DNA from: Cellulophaga lytica DSM 7489
GTDB taxonomy: Bacteria > Bacteroidota > Bacteroidia > Flavobacteriales > Flavobacteriaceae
Assembly (NCBI RefSeq): GCF_000190595.1
Contig: NC_015167.1
Location: 1,663,501-1,727,500, forward strand
Length of the DNA stretch: 64,000 nt
Reading direction: 5' to 3'
Positions 7,948-16,698 of this stretch are shown piece after piece. The stretch's first letter is position 1. Each line of letters opens with the position of its first letter. The translations under genes and the position numbers were made by a program. The notes under the pieces are model-generated. The model searched no databases. It was not told where the DNA came from and saw only the letters and a list, made by a program, of their open reading frames with translations.

Positions 7948-8556
7948 TCATTCGTGAAATGTCCGATACCAATTTTCTTCAATTTTCCAATTGTCATCAG
8001 GATTTCGTTCAATAAGGTCATTGTAATATTTTATGTCTTCTGGTCGATTTGTGTATACAAAATGAGTTGAAGGTGCACTGAAGAAATTCCTGAAAACCCA
8101 AAATGTTACGGTCACTTCATTCGTACTGTCATTCATAGAAATTCCAATGTCATTACCGCCATTAGATATTACAGGAAATTCGTAAGGCAATTCACAAACC
8201 CATCCGTTCCAACTCACATTTGGCTTTAATTCTCCGTTCTTTACTTGTTCCACTACTTCTGTCCGTTTGTTGTAGAATATGTACCAATCTGCATTCTCAA
8301 TAATTTGATTTACAGGTTGTCGAAAGAAAGTTAATAGGAACAAAGTCGAAATGACAAAAACTGACGCAATTCTTTGTCGGGTTAAATTCTTTCTTTCCTT
8401 AATTAGTTTGACTATTTGCCCAATTGTCCATATAAAAAGAATCAGAGAAAGAGCCAGCCATTCGAGTGCAACAATGAAGTATGGAACAAAGTAGTAGTTT
8501 GCGATTGTCAGAACTACCCATATACTTACAATCAATATTAAAGTTTTTTTATTCAC
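7948..8556 (-). CDS. Membrane-anchored protein, unknown function
   Basis: 202 residues: three hydrophobic helices in the first 100 residues, then a soluble domain (WNGWVCELPYEFPVISNGG, EVTVTFWVFRNFF, NWKIEENWYRTFHE) rich in aromatic residues. No family recognised. It is alone in its cassette, 25 bp from the boundary. Confidence 0.6.
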   Translation of the reverse strand: MNKKTLILIVSIWVVLTIANYYFVPYFIVALEWLALSLILFIWTIGQIVKLIKERKNLTRQRIASVFVISTLFLLTFFRQPVNQIIENADWYIFYNKRTEVVEQVKNGELKPNVSWNGWVCELPYEFPVISNGGNDIGISMNDSTNEVTVTFWVFRNFFSAPSTHFVYTNRPEDIKYYNDLIERNPDDNWKIEENWYRTFHE

Positions 8557-8581
8557 TCGTCTCTTTTTTCTAATTGGCTAC

Positions 8582-8803
8582 AACGTATTTGTGTATGAAA
8601 CGTAGCGTGCAAAAAGACACTAATTTTTCGGATAGACACAGAGCCGTCCCGAAGCCTCGGGATTATATTTTGTTTTAAATTTTCTCTTTTAAAAGCCAAA
8701 ATAGACCATTTCGCTATCGCATAATATTCTATTTGGCGGTCTTAGTAAATAATTCCAAACCAATCGAATTAGCACTTACTAGCTATGTTTTATACACAGC
8801 GTT
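8582..8803 (-). repeat. Long attC-like site, family III (222 bp)
   Basis: Belongs to the cassette with the gene at 8824. R'' TTTTACAAC matches the cassette start GTTCTAAAA with one mismatch. Outer arms GTGTAT and ATACAC pair. Contains internal hairpin CCCGAAG/CTCGGG. Confidence 0.78.
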
Positions 8804-8823
8804 GTAAAACGTTATTTTTAATT

Positions 8824-9555
8824 TCACTTTTTAAACTCGTAGACATCAACTATTGTTTTATTAAGTTGGTCTTTAGATATGTTTTTTATTACTTTTTTAG
8901 TAAAGTTAGGAGTTTTAATATAATATGAGAATTCACCTTCGTATGCACTTTTATATTTGATTTCTAACTTGTTATTATCTTCAATTAAATCTAAATCAGT
9001 AATTCCACTTGTACCCCCAAAAGACATTAAACTTTCATCATTTAAAAAAGCTTGGAAGTAATTAATTTTTTCAGAAGCAATAAATGAAGCATCTGTATTA
9101 CCTAGACTGGTATAATTTTCTTTTAGCTTCTTATCCTGTATATAAAACTTTGAAGTTACTTTTCCAGAATCTTTTCGACTTGAAAAATAATAAAGAGGAA
9201 TGTTTAAACTTGAACGGGTCAATGAAAAAGTAAATTGTCCATTGCTTTCATAGCTACCTCCATTTCTTTTAAATTCTAATTCAATATTGTTTTCACCTTC
9301 TTTTAGGATAAAAGCAAGCTCATCTTTCATAAAAGAAGGCATATTGTCTAACCCTTCTTTTAAGGGGTGATTTTCATTCATAATTTTAAGATTACCCACA
9401 TATCCATTTTTAATACTTACTCCATTTATTTTGAGGTGTACATCAAATAAACTATTATTGCCTCCAACTAAGCACTTCACAGGTTCTAAATTCTTATATG
9501 TCATACTTAAAAAAGTAACTGATGTAATCAATATTAGAATAAATTTATTTTTCAT
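8824..9555 (-). CDS. Secreted protein, unknown function
   Basis: 243 residues with an N-terminal signal (FILILITSVTFLS). The mature part is beta-rich by appearance, with GENNIELEFKRNGGSYES and NNKLEIKYKSAYEGEFSYYIK. No family recognised; it could be a C2- or Ig-like secreted domain. It starts 27 bp from the cassette boundary. Confidence 0.58.
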   Translation of the reverse strand: MKNKFILILITSVTFLSMTYKNLEPVKCLVGGNNSLFDVHLKINGVSIKNGYVGNLKIMNENHPLKEGLDNMPSFMKDELAFILKEGENNIELEFKRNGGSYESNGQFTFSLTRSSLNIPLYYFSSRKDSGKVTSKFYIQDKKLKENYTSLGNTDASFIASEKINYFQAFLNDESLMSFGGTSGITDLDLIEDNNKLEIKYKSAYEGEFSYYIKTPNFTKKVIKNISKDQLNKTIVDVYEFKK

Positions 9556-9582
9556 TTTTGTTCATTTGTTTTAATGTTTTAG

Positions 9583-9709
9583 AACGTGATTGTGTATGGT
9601 TAGTTGCGTGCTTTGGCAACTAATTTAGTAAACAAAAACGAACGCAAGAAAATTCCGAAAGAATTTTCCAAATAAGCAACGACCAAAGCAATTAATTATA
9701 CACGGTGTT
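9583..9709 (-). repeat. attC-like site, family II (127 bp)
   Basis: Belongs to the broken cassette at 9692. R'' ATTGCCAAC matches the cassette start GTTGGCAAT. One base different from the site at 20950, which follows the intact copy of the same cassette. Confidence 0.87.
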
Positions 9710-10116
9710 GGCAATAGTATTTTTATTTATTATGTCTATTAATTTTTCAATGTCAGATTCTATTATGTGACTTAAATCAATCTCAATTTTATTTCCATAA
9801 GTTTCTATTATAATCAACTTTTTATCATTCAATTCAGATGATTTTATTTCTTTGAATTTTATGTTTTTCCCAAAGAAGGATTTTATCCTGATTAAGATTC
9901 CTCTTTTATTCCATTGAACATAATTTTGATACCAGAACATTTGGCTACTTATACCAAAACGATTAGAAATCCGATTACGTTCAAATATTTATTAGTTTTT
10001 GGGTTTTCAAATTCAACAAATTCAAATGCTCCATTTATGATAAATAATAATCCAATAATGCTTATTACTATTATTATCCAACGTCCTTTTCTAAATTCCC
10101 AAAATGTATTTTTCAT
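9692..10116 (-). pseudogene. Frameshifted copy of the PH-like membrane protein at 21059
   Basis: Aligns along its length with the intact gene at 21059. Differences are almost all shortened homopolymers: A5 to A4 near 9953 breaks the frame, while T8 to T4 and T7 to T5 near the start cancel. One substitution (T to C) occurs upstream of the gene. The C-terminal 82 codons are still open. Either slippage decay or base-calling error in a repeated region; raw reads would decide. Confidence 0.72.
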
Positions 10117-10277
10117 TTTCCGACAATTTTTTATCCGTTTGTAAGCATATAAAATTTTGATTTAGAATAACAACTTATTCCGCAAATAATTCCGAATGCT
10201 GTCTATATTAGATGTTTAAGAATTTTAGTTTTATTCATTTTATTCTGTTTTTCGTTGTGTTCAGTTATATTATTGCC

Positions 10278-10400
10278 AACGATTTAGTATATGGTTTGTT
10301 GCGTGATTAAGCAACCAAGTTAAAAAATAAAAACATAATAGAAAATTCGCGAGAATTTTCGTAAGCAAGCTAGAACTAGCAATAAATTATATGCATTGTT
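10278..10400 (-). repeat. attC-like site, family II (123 bp)
   Basis: Belongs to the broken cassette at 10399. R'' AGAGATAAC matches the cassette start GTTATCTCT. Appears identical to the site at 19264 that follows the intact copy. Confidence 0.86.
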
Positions 10401-11108
10401 ATCTCTTGTTTTTATTCCGCTTTTTCTTTTTTCGTTCACGTTTATATTTCCGTAATTCCTTTTTTGTTGGCGGTTTTGTGATAGCATAAGCTGAACCAGA
10501 ATATTTATAGCTTATAAACGGAATTTTTTCGACAAAATCCTTTCCGTATTTTCGAGTTCTCCAATTTCTCCAATTTTTATTAAACTCAATTATAAATTCC
10601 GCTTCTTTAATTTCCTTTTGTGAAGTTGGTGTCCAAAAGTTTTTAAAAGAGTAGTTATTATTCTCTTTCAGTTCGTAAATATGTGTTATTCCGTCAAATC
10701 CTTGTTGCCAATCTTTAATATACTTATCACTCGGTATTTTTGAATTCCGCTATTTGATATGTATTCGTACAAATTTTCAGAGATTGATTTTGGCAGTAAA
10801 TACGTTTTTATAAACGTGTCCGCTTTATAATCGTCTTCCCAAACCTCAAAAACATAATATATTATCTTACCACTTATAGAATCATTGTCTTTGGTGATTT
10901 CGAGTAAACTTCCAGGATTCCAACTTCTAAAAACAAATTCCGATTTAGTGTTTAATTCAGGTAATTTGAAGACTTTAATATCATCGTCTTGATACCTTTT
11001 CCAAAATAGAGTATCGCTATCTTCTGTTAAATATAATTCCAAATTTTCGGTTTGGCTATTTGCAGAAATCGATAGTAAAATCGTAAGTAAGATTGTAATT
11101 ATTTTCAT
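10399..11108 (-). pseudogene. Frameshifted copy of the secreted protein at 19385
   Basis: Same gene as 19385-20098, broken by three homopolymer contractions: T5 to T4 near 10550, T7 to T5 near 10575, and T6 to T5 near 10737. The N-terminal part with the signal peptide remains open to about residue 137. No other differences were noticed in the gene. Confidence 0.72.
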
Positions 11109-11215
11109 TTCTAATGATTTTCTGTCAAATGTATTCTTTGACAATTAATCATAAAAATCAAAATGAGTGAACTGTCTTTTTTAATGAGCGAAAAGTTTTT
11201 TCTCAAATAAGAGAT

Positions 11216-11340
11216 AACGTGTTTGTGTATGTTTAGTTGCGTGGTTAAGCAACTAAGTTAGCAAACAAATCACAGATAGAAAATTCCAGCGGAATTTTCG
11301 TAAGTCGGCAGTGACCAAGCAATTAATTATACACGGTGTT
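11216..11340 (-). repeat. attC-like site, family II (125 bp)
   Basis: Belongs to the cassette with the gene at 11353. R'' TTGCCAAC matches the cassette start GTTGGCAA; R' leads into GTTATCTC. Confidence 0.86.
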
Positions 11341-11352
11341 GGCAACTGGTTT

Positions 11353-11796
11353 TTATTCTTCCCATAATTCGGCAGATTTTATTTTCCATTTTGAGTCAGT
11401 TCGCTCAAACATATAGTTTACGGTAATTCCCTCAATCTGATAATTCAGCTGAAGTCGTAAAAGATTATCAACAAGAGTCCAGTCGGCGATATTTAGATAA
11501 TCAGGTATTTCTTTTCGACTTATTTCTTCATTTTTTAATATCAGAATTTCAGTTCCGAATTTTTCAATTCCACTTAAATTAGTTGAGTTTATTTCTCCGA
11601 ATTCTTTAATTTTTATTGGTAACCTTTCTGGATGCGAGTCAATATGGAAATATTGTTGTAATTCAGGAAGATTTAATGCTAATCCAATAATTTCACGCAG
11701 TTCATTATTCGGAAGTTTTTGAGTTTTCTGTCCGAATGTCAAATTCGAGATTCCGATTGTCAAAACTAGGATTATTATTTTCAATTGAGTTCTCAT
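11353..11796 (-). CDS. Small secreted protein, unknown function
   Basis: 147 residues with a signal peptide (IIILVLTIGISNLTFGQ). The mature part has a C-terminal strand-rich segment, LRLQLNYQIEGITVNYMFERTDSKWKIKSAELWEE, a pattern seen in NTF2-like or periplasmic domains ending in a W-x-I/V-x strand. No firm family. Leader of 16 bp. Confidence 0.6.
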   Translation of the reverse strand: MRTQLKIIILVLTIGISNLTFGQKTQKLPNNELREIIGLALNLPELQQYFHIDSHPERLPIKIKEFGEINSTNLSGIEKFGTEILILKNEEISRKEIPDYLNIADWTLVDNLLRLQLNYQIEGITVNYMFERTDSKWKIKSAELWEE

Positions 11797-11812
11797 TTTT
11801 TAACTTGTTGCC

Positions 11813-11935
11813 AACGTGTTTGTATATGGTTTGTTGCGTGGTTTAGCACGTAATTTAGCAAATAAAAACCGAATAGAAAATCCGCGAGGATTTTCGTAAG
11901 TAGGCTAGAACTAGCAATAAATTATATACGGTGTT
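11813..11935 (-). repeat. attC-like site, family II (123 bp)
   Basis: Belongs to the two-gene cassette at 11944-12532. R'' ATTGCCAAC matches the cassette start. Appears identical to the site at 20206, which follows the duplicate cassette. Confidence 0.87.
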
Positions 11936-11943
11936 GGCAATAG

Positions 11944-12315
11944 TTATTTTACTTCCAGTTTTCCTTTCTTCATATCCTTTATTTGATTGAAAGATGTGAT
12001 AAACATCCAAATCGCCAATCCAGTAAATAAAATTCCAGCGCATAAAAACACGTTTTGAAGTGTTATCAAAGGTTGTAGAAATTCATTAGAAGGTTTTTCA
12101 GGTGTCAAATTCGCAATATTCGATTTGATAGTAATTAAAACTGAAAAATATGCTCCCCAAGAAAGTGATGCTAATAAAATAAAAAGGTCGCTTAATAGAC
12201 TTTTATGTTTTAAGGAATTCAAATTGTCTTCAGTAACGAGGTAGTATGTTTCTTGTTTTGCTTTTATGGTTGCCTCAATTAGACCATCAGCAGTATTGAT
12301 GTTCAGGTCAGCCAT
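11944..12315 (-). CDS. Two-TM protein, second gene of a two-gene cassette (copy 1)
   Basis: 123 residues: a polar N-terminal 40 residues (KAKQETYYLVTEDNLNSLK), two hydrophobic helices (about 44-65 and 88-110), and a basic end. It begins 1 bp after the preceding ORF stops, so it is translationally coupled. Copy 2 is at 20337. The two-gene arrangement is kept in both copies, suggesting the products work together. Family unknown. Confidence 0.65.
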   Translation of the reverse strand: MADLNINTADGLIEATIKAKQETYYLVTEDNLNSLKHKSLLSDLFILLASLSWGAYFSVLITIKSNIANLTPEKPSNEFLQPLITLQNVFLCAGILFTGLAIWMFITSFNQIKDMKKGKLEVK

Positions 12316-12316
12316 A

Positions 12317-12532
12317 TTATTGTTTTTTAAATTCTATTCCGCTATTCGGATATTTTTGTTGTAATTTTTCAATTACTTCTTTTCTGTATTGATTCAGTTG
12401 ATTTTGGTCAGGTTTATTAATATTCGGATTTCTATTAACTATATGTTCTAATAGTTTTTCCAGAACACCTAATCTAAATTCGTTGTCCAACGTTTGTTGA
12501 GCAATGTCAATGTCTCCAATTTTTATTCCCAT
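12317..12532 (-). CDS. Small acidic/helical protein, first gene of a two-gene cassette (copy 1)
   Basis: 71 residues, predicted soluble and helical (GVLEKLLEHIVNRNPNINK, LNQYRKEVIEKLQQK). No signal peptide or membrane segment. It precedes the two-TM gene by 1 bp and starts 24 bp from the cassette boundary. Copy 2 is at 20710. A regulator, immunity or antitoxin-like partner is possible but unsupported. Confidence 0.6.
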   Translation of the reverse strand: MGIKIGDIDIAQQTLDNEFRLGVLEKLLEHIVNRNPNINKPDQNQLNQYRKEVIEKLQQKYPNSGIEFKKQ

Positions 12533-12556
12533 AGTTTTGTTTTTTTAATTATTGCC

Positions 12557-12679
12557 AACGGTAGGTATAACCGAAGTTACGGGATTAAAGTTAACGTTTT
12601 TCGGTTTATCACAGACTTTAGCAATTCCGAGTGGATTCGGACGTAGTCGAATCCGCCGTAATTGCGGTTATACATTGTT
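12557..12679 (-). repeat. attC-like site, family I (123 bp)
   Basis: Belongs to the DUF2750 cassette. R'' TTTTACAAC matches the cassette start GTTGTAAAA; R' leads into GTTGGCAAT. Confidence 0.87.
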
Positions 12680-12691
12680 GTAAAACGTTTT

Positions 12692-12889
12692 TTATTTTCC
12701 ATTTCCTCGATAACTGGGATTCGACATAAATTCTCCAACTATTTCTCCTTTTTCATCCACTTTCCAGGCTCCTTTTATGAATTCGGGTGGAACTTCTTGT
12801 TTTCCTTCAAATTCTTTGTCCAAAACATAAACCCAACCATTCGGATTATTTTTTGCCTCTTTAATCAGTTCAGGATTATTCTTATTCAT
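12692..12889 (-). CDS. Small protein, second gene of the DUF2750 cassette
   Basis: 65 residues, soluble: NNPNGWVYVLDKEFEGKQEVPPEFIKGAWKVDEKGEIVGEF. It resembles small unclassified proteins that end with a residue-rich GEF...NP..R tail, but no family is named. Its start overlaps the end of the DUF2750 gene by 8 bp, implying coupled translation. Confidence 0.6.
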   Translation of the reverse strand: MNKNNPELIKEAKNNPNGWVYVLDKEFEGKQEVPPEFIKGAWKVDEKGEIVGEFMSNPSYRGNGK

Positions 12890-13262
12890 ATTGGCTTAAT
12901 TCAAATAAGAGATGATTTTTCATATCCACAGCAGAAACGTGAATAGTATTAAAATCCGAATTTGGAAATCCTGCTAATTCCACGTTTTCTTTTTCCAAAT
13001 CAGTTAGCCATTCCATAAAGTCGTGAATATCATATTCAACAACTTTATAGTTTTTCCAATCGTCAGTTAGAAATAATTCCGCAAATTCTTTTTCAGGCCA
13101 AACAGGAATAACACTCAAATCATTTGAGCCTATCATAACATATTTATCTTCATCATCAGAAATAAGATATATGGTTTCAAAGTCAGCTACTTTTCTCAAT
13201 AGGTATCCATATCTTTCTTTTGAGTCAAGTCCAAAAACGTTATTTATTTTCTGTTGGTTCAT
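12882..13262 (-). CDS. DUF2750-like protein
   Basis: 126 residues matching the DUF2750 layout: N-terminal RYGYLLRKVADFETIYLI, a middle VIPVWPEKEFAELF with the PVWP...AE motif, WKNYKVVEYDIHDFMEWLTDL, and a final FPN...V segment. The family resembles immunity proteins of polymorphic toxin systems, without proven function. It is the first gene of a two-gene cassette; leader of 13 bp. Confidence 0.78.
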   Translation of the reverse strand: MNQQKINNVFGLDSKERYGYLLRKVADFETIYLISDDEDKYVMIGSNDLSVIPVWPEKEFAELFLTDDWKNYKVVEYDIHDFMEWLTDLEKENVELAGFPNSDFNTIHVSAVDMKNHLLFELSQYE

Positions 13263-13275
13263 TCAAATGTTTTAC

Positions 13276-13398
13276 AACGTTAGGTATAACCGAAGTTACG
13301 GGATTAAAGTTAACGTTTTTCGGCTTGTCACAGACATTAGCAATTGTGAGTGGATTCGGACGTAGTCGAATCCGCCGTAATTGTGGTTATATATTGTT
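13276..13398 (-). repeat. attC-like site, family I (123 bp)
   Basis: Belongs to cassette copy 3 at 13446. R'' AAAGCTAAC matches the cassette start GTTAGCTTT. Differs internally from the sites after copies 1 and 2, so gene and attC diverge together. Confidence 0.87.
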
Positions 13399-13445
13399 AG
13401 CTTTTAGTGCTTATTTTAATTGGCATTTCAATTCCGTTGTGATTT

Positions 13446-13694
13446 TCATTCTACGTTTGAGTGTGAATTTAGATTTTTGTTTTTCCAATAATTAATTTGA
13501 ATTTTGGCTGTTGCTATTGTTGAGCCTATCATTAAAAAGTAAATCATAATATGCTTTTTCTGAAAAAAACTTTCAGAAAATATATCAGTTATGCTTAATG
13601 TCAACAAAAATATTCCTACAAACCACAATAGTGTAAATAAAATCAAATTCTTTCTTGTTGGATTTTTTATGAAATTTCTTTTAACTGTTTCCAT
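13446..13694 (-). CDS. Small two-TM membrane protein (cassette copy 3 of 3)
   Basis: 82 residues, differing from copies 1 and 2 by a few substitutions. Upstream of the ATG at 13694 this copy has an extra T and a shortened T run that destroy the longer frame, so the ATG is the likely genuine start in all three copies. Confidence 0.65.
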   Translation of the reverse strand: METVKRNFIKNPTRKNLILFTLLWFVGIFLLTLSITDIFSESFFQKKHIMIYFLMIGSTIATAKIQINYWKNKNLNSHSNVE

Positions 13695-13787
13695 TTGTTT
13701 ATTTTTTGTTGTCTGTTTTTCTTAATTAAAAAGTCCTTTTTCTGTTTCAGAATTCTGTTTTCGCAAACTTGCTAATGCATTAAAGCT

Positions 13788-13913
13788 AACGGTTTCGTAT
13801 AACCGTCAGTTACGGGTTAAATTAGCATTTATTTTCGGTTTGGCACAGGCGTTAGCAATTCCGAGTGGATTCGGGCGTAGTCGAATCCGCCGTAATTGCG
13901 GTTATACATTGTT
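13788..13913 (-). repeat. attC-like site, family I variant (126 bp)
   Basis: Belongs to the HEPN-like cassette. R'' TTGCCAAC matches the cassette start GTTGGCAA. Nearly the same sequence as the site at 18369. Confidence 0.87.
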
Positions 13914-13925
13914 GGCAACTGGCTT

Positions 13926-14675
13926 TTATTTTGCATTATTGTAATATTCGATTTTAAAGTGTTTTTCAATACTCAATATTAAATTGAAAACATAATCAAA
14001 ATACTCTTCTGAATTATCTCGGGCAAATTCCCTAACGAAGAAATTTTGTAATGTTGGGATTTCTTTATAATTCAGTCCTACAATTTTTTTACTGTCCGAA
14101 TCTGATTTGTCAATTAAGTCAATAGTGTTTTCGGAATCTCTTAAAATCTTTTTAGGGTCGTAATGAGAAAATCCATTTCTTATAGTTTCTTGAAATTCTG
14201 TCAATTCTTTAAACTGCGTTTTAGAAATGATTTTTAGTTCTTTGCACTTTTTGATTGTCGCTCCCATTTTCCAATTCGAGTATTTATCAGATACCGAATA
14301 AGTCTTATTCCAATCCGTAATTTTTTTAGGTTGTGTCCCCGAAGCTTTTTGAATTAATGCTAATTTTAATATTCTTTCTAGAAAATGATTTGTCAGCGTT
14401 ATTGCTGCTGTATGCGATTCAGTAATCAAGCATTTAACAATTTCTCCGATTGTTGATTTTAAATCCGTAAAGTAGTAGAATCTTGGATTGCGTAAATAAT
14501 GTTTAAAATGTTCAAAGTTTTCTTCTAATGCTTTTTTAAAAAGGCTATCCAAAAATGCTTTATTTTCAGAGTCAATGTTATTGTAGCGTTCCTCAATTAT
14601 CTTTCGATTTTCGATTTCGCGTTCTTCTGGATTTATTCCATACTTTTCATATATTTCTCTTGTTTTTTCGTCCAT
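13926..14675 (-). CDS. HEPN-motif protein, candidate RNase/defence factor
   Basis: 249 residues, soluble, mostly helical. Near its centre is ETIRNGFSHYDP (R166, H171), which fits the R-x4-6-H motif of HEPN ribonucleases, with a preceding helix (TAAITLTNHFLERILKLALI) of the kind that packs against it. Such HEPN proteins act in abortive infection, toxin-antitoxin and RNA processing. No MNT partner lies in this cassette. The motif is seen; nuclease activity is inferred. Confidence 0.6.
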   Translation of the reverse strand: MDEKTREIYEKYGINPEEREIENRKIIEERYNNIDSENKAFLDSLFKKALEENFEHFKHYLRNPRFYYFTDLKSTIGEIVKCLITESHTAAITLTNHFLERILKLALIQKASGTQPKKITDWNKTYSVSDKYSNWKMGATIKKCKELKIISKTQFKELTEFQETIRNGFSHYDPKKILRDSENTIDLIDKSDSDSKKIVGLNYKEIPTLQNFFVREFARDNSEEYFDYVFNLILSIEKHFKIEYYNNAK

Positions 14676-14712
14676 TATAAAATTTTCCAGAATCTTTTTT
14701 CAGCTTGTTGCC

Positions 14713-14835
14713 AACGGTCTTGTATATGAAAAGTAGCGGATTTTTAGCACGAACCTTTCGTATTATAACTGACCTTTAATTTATTCATTTACTTTCGATT
14801 AAGCGACTATACCGCTATTTTTTATATACGTTGTT
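14713..14835 (-). repeat. attC-like site, family III (123 bp)
   Basis: Belongs to the three-gene ABC-3C-like cassette. R'' AGCCCTAAC matches the cassette start GTTAGGGCT nine bases deep; R' leads into GTTGGCAAC. Outer arms TGTATAT and ATATAC pair. Confidence 0.87.
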
Positions 14836-14847
14836 AGGGCTAGTTTT

Positions 14848-16698
14848 TTATATCATTTTTTTGGGAATTAATGCATTTCCATTCTTAAATTCAGAATCGA
14901 CTAGGTAAACATTTTTCAAATTTTTAAATAAATTCTTTGAAATATGTTCAAATACAATCATTTGGAATTCACCTCCATTTTCGTTTCTTTCTTCAATGAA
15001 TTTATCTAATAATTTAAAAGCCTGAGTTATTTTGTAATCATCACTATGGTCTTTATCCAATCTTGTTTTTCCATCATCACCATAATAAGGTCTACTCGGT
15101 TGGTCAATAACTATAAATGGAGCTACATAAGGAGATTCGTTTTTAAAAATTATTTCGTGCATTGCTAATGAGAAAAATAAATGTAAAAACATATGATTAG
15201 AACTACTTCCAACATTTTCATGAAAAGTTGTTTTCGGTTTTCTTAATAATAAAGATTTAGTTTTGTAGTCAAATACAGGTAAAAAATCTTTGTAGTTTTC
15301 CATTGCCTTATCAACAGTATTCATATACTCTCGTATAATTTCTTCTATTAATTTTATTGTTAATTCTCTTTTTGTTTCTGTGTCAGTAATTATTATTGAT
15401 TCTAGTTCTTCTTCTATTTTTTGTATTTCTGTTTTTACAGAAACTGATGGAGATGAGTCTGATTTTGAGTATAAGTTTATTTTGGCTTTTACTTCTCCTA
15501 TAAACATATATTTTTCCTTCTCATTTTCGAAAACTTTATTCTCCTTAGGTAAGGATTCTAATTTATCTTCTAAAGAAGACAATTGTGTGGTTAATTGAGA
15601 AATTTCGTCTAAAACCTGTTTGTCAATTGGAGTTTTTGTTTTTCTAGCTTCTTTTATTTCATTTAGCTCGGTGGATAATTGTGAAATAAGACTTTCGAAA
15701 TTACCTGTTTTAATTATTTTGTCTGTTTCTCTTTGAATAAAAGTTATAGGTTTTAAACTGTCTTCAACATCCGTTAGATTCTTTTTGAAAATAGAATATT
15801 CATTAGTGAAATCTTTTAAATTCTTGATTTTTCGTTTAATGATATTTCTTTCTTTTTCTAATTTTGCTCTTTCAACACCTGTTCCAGTTTCTATTATAGC
15901 ACCATTTACAACTTCATATAATTCACCTACGGCTTCTTTTTCAACTGTGTCAGGGTTTATTAAGGAAAATTCTTTAGCTTTTTTTATTAATGCTTTTTGT
16001 TCTCGTTGAAAATATTCTGTTTTTTTAGATATTTCAGATTCTTTACGTTTTAGTTTTGCTAGTTTCTTTTCTAATTCTACTTTTTTCTCTTTTTTGAGTA
16101 TGTTTTCAATTTTTTCTATACCAGTAGCAATATCAAAAATTCTTGGTAATGCATCTCTATATCTTGATTCATTTTGTTTATCAAAAAATATTCCTTGTGA
16201 GTTTGTAATGAGGTCTTGAGAAATAGTATTAAACATCAAAAAATATCGTATTGAAATCTTAGAACCTACTTTAATATTATTACTTCCATAACCAATAGGA
16301 AATGAAACTGTTTTATCTATGCTAAATTCAGTTTCGATTATTGATTTTATATTTTCCTCAGTATTATTTGATTCTGGAATCTTTAAAGGAATTTCACCTA
16401 TAGATGAAAAATAATACTCACTTGAAACATTTCCTTCAAATAGAGCCTTTCTTCCAATGGTATATTTTTTATCGTTTATGTTTATTTTTAAACCATACCA
16501 AGAAACATTCTCATTAATAATACTTTCTGAAATTGTTGATTTACTAGAAAAAAAACAATAATCTATTATTTCTAAAATAGCTGTTTTTCCTGTATTACTA
16601 TCTCCCGTAATTACATTAACCTTGTTAGGCTTAAACTCTAATTCTCTTTTTTTTCCATTTTTAAGCCAAAGAATTATTTTTTCAATATAATATTTCAT
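14848..16698 (-). CDS. DUF3732-like RecF/SMC-type ATPase of an ABC-3C-like defence cassette
   Basis: 616 residues. Walker A GDSNTGKT at about 32-39, following the N-terminal strand typical of RecF/SMC ATPases; long coiled-coil arms from about 190 to 470 (KKEKKVELEKKLAKLKRKE and others); C-terminal lobe with Walker B PFIVIDQPS (about 527-535) and a late FEH (about 581-583). DUF3732 ATPases of this layout are the motor of three-component ABC conflict systems (ABC-3C), thought to sense invading nucleoprotein and activate a partner effector. It overlaps the preceding gene by 4 bp. Confidence 0.82.
   Translation of the reverse strand: MKYYIEKIILWLKNGKKRELEFKPNKVNVITGDSNTGKTAILEIIDYCFFSSKSTISESIINENVSWYGLKININDKKYTIGRKALFEGNVSSEYYFSSIGEIPLKIPESNNTEENIKSIIETEFSIDKTVSFPIGYGSNNIKVGSKISIRYFLMFNTISQDLITNSQGIFFDKQNESRYRDALPRIFDIATGIEKIENILKKEKKVELEKKLAKLKRKESEISKKTEYFQREQKALIKKAKEFSLINPDTVEKEAVGELYEVVNGAIIETGTGVERAKLEKERNIIKRKIKNLKDFTNEYSIFKKNLTDVEDSLKPITFIQRETDKIIKTGNFESLISQLSTELNEIKEARKTKTPIDKQVLDEISQLTTQLSSLEDKLESLPKENKVFENEKEKYMFIGEVKAKINLYSKSDSSPSVSVKTEIQKIEEELESIIITDTETKRELTIKLIEEIIREYMNTVDKAMENYKDFLPVFDYKTKSLLLRKPKTTFHENVGSSSNHMFLHLFFSLAMHEIIFKNESPYVAPFIVIDQPSRPYYGDDGKTRLDKDHSDDYKITQAFKLLDKFIEERNENGGEFQMIVFEHISKNLFKNLKNVYLVDSEFKNGNALIPKKMI

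Noticed and set aside
11855-12043. ORF of 62 codons (also 20248-20436)
   Set aside because: Runs through the attC and antisense-frame parts of the two-TM gene; no independent support.
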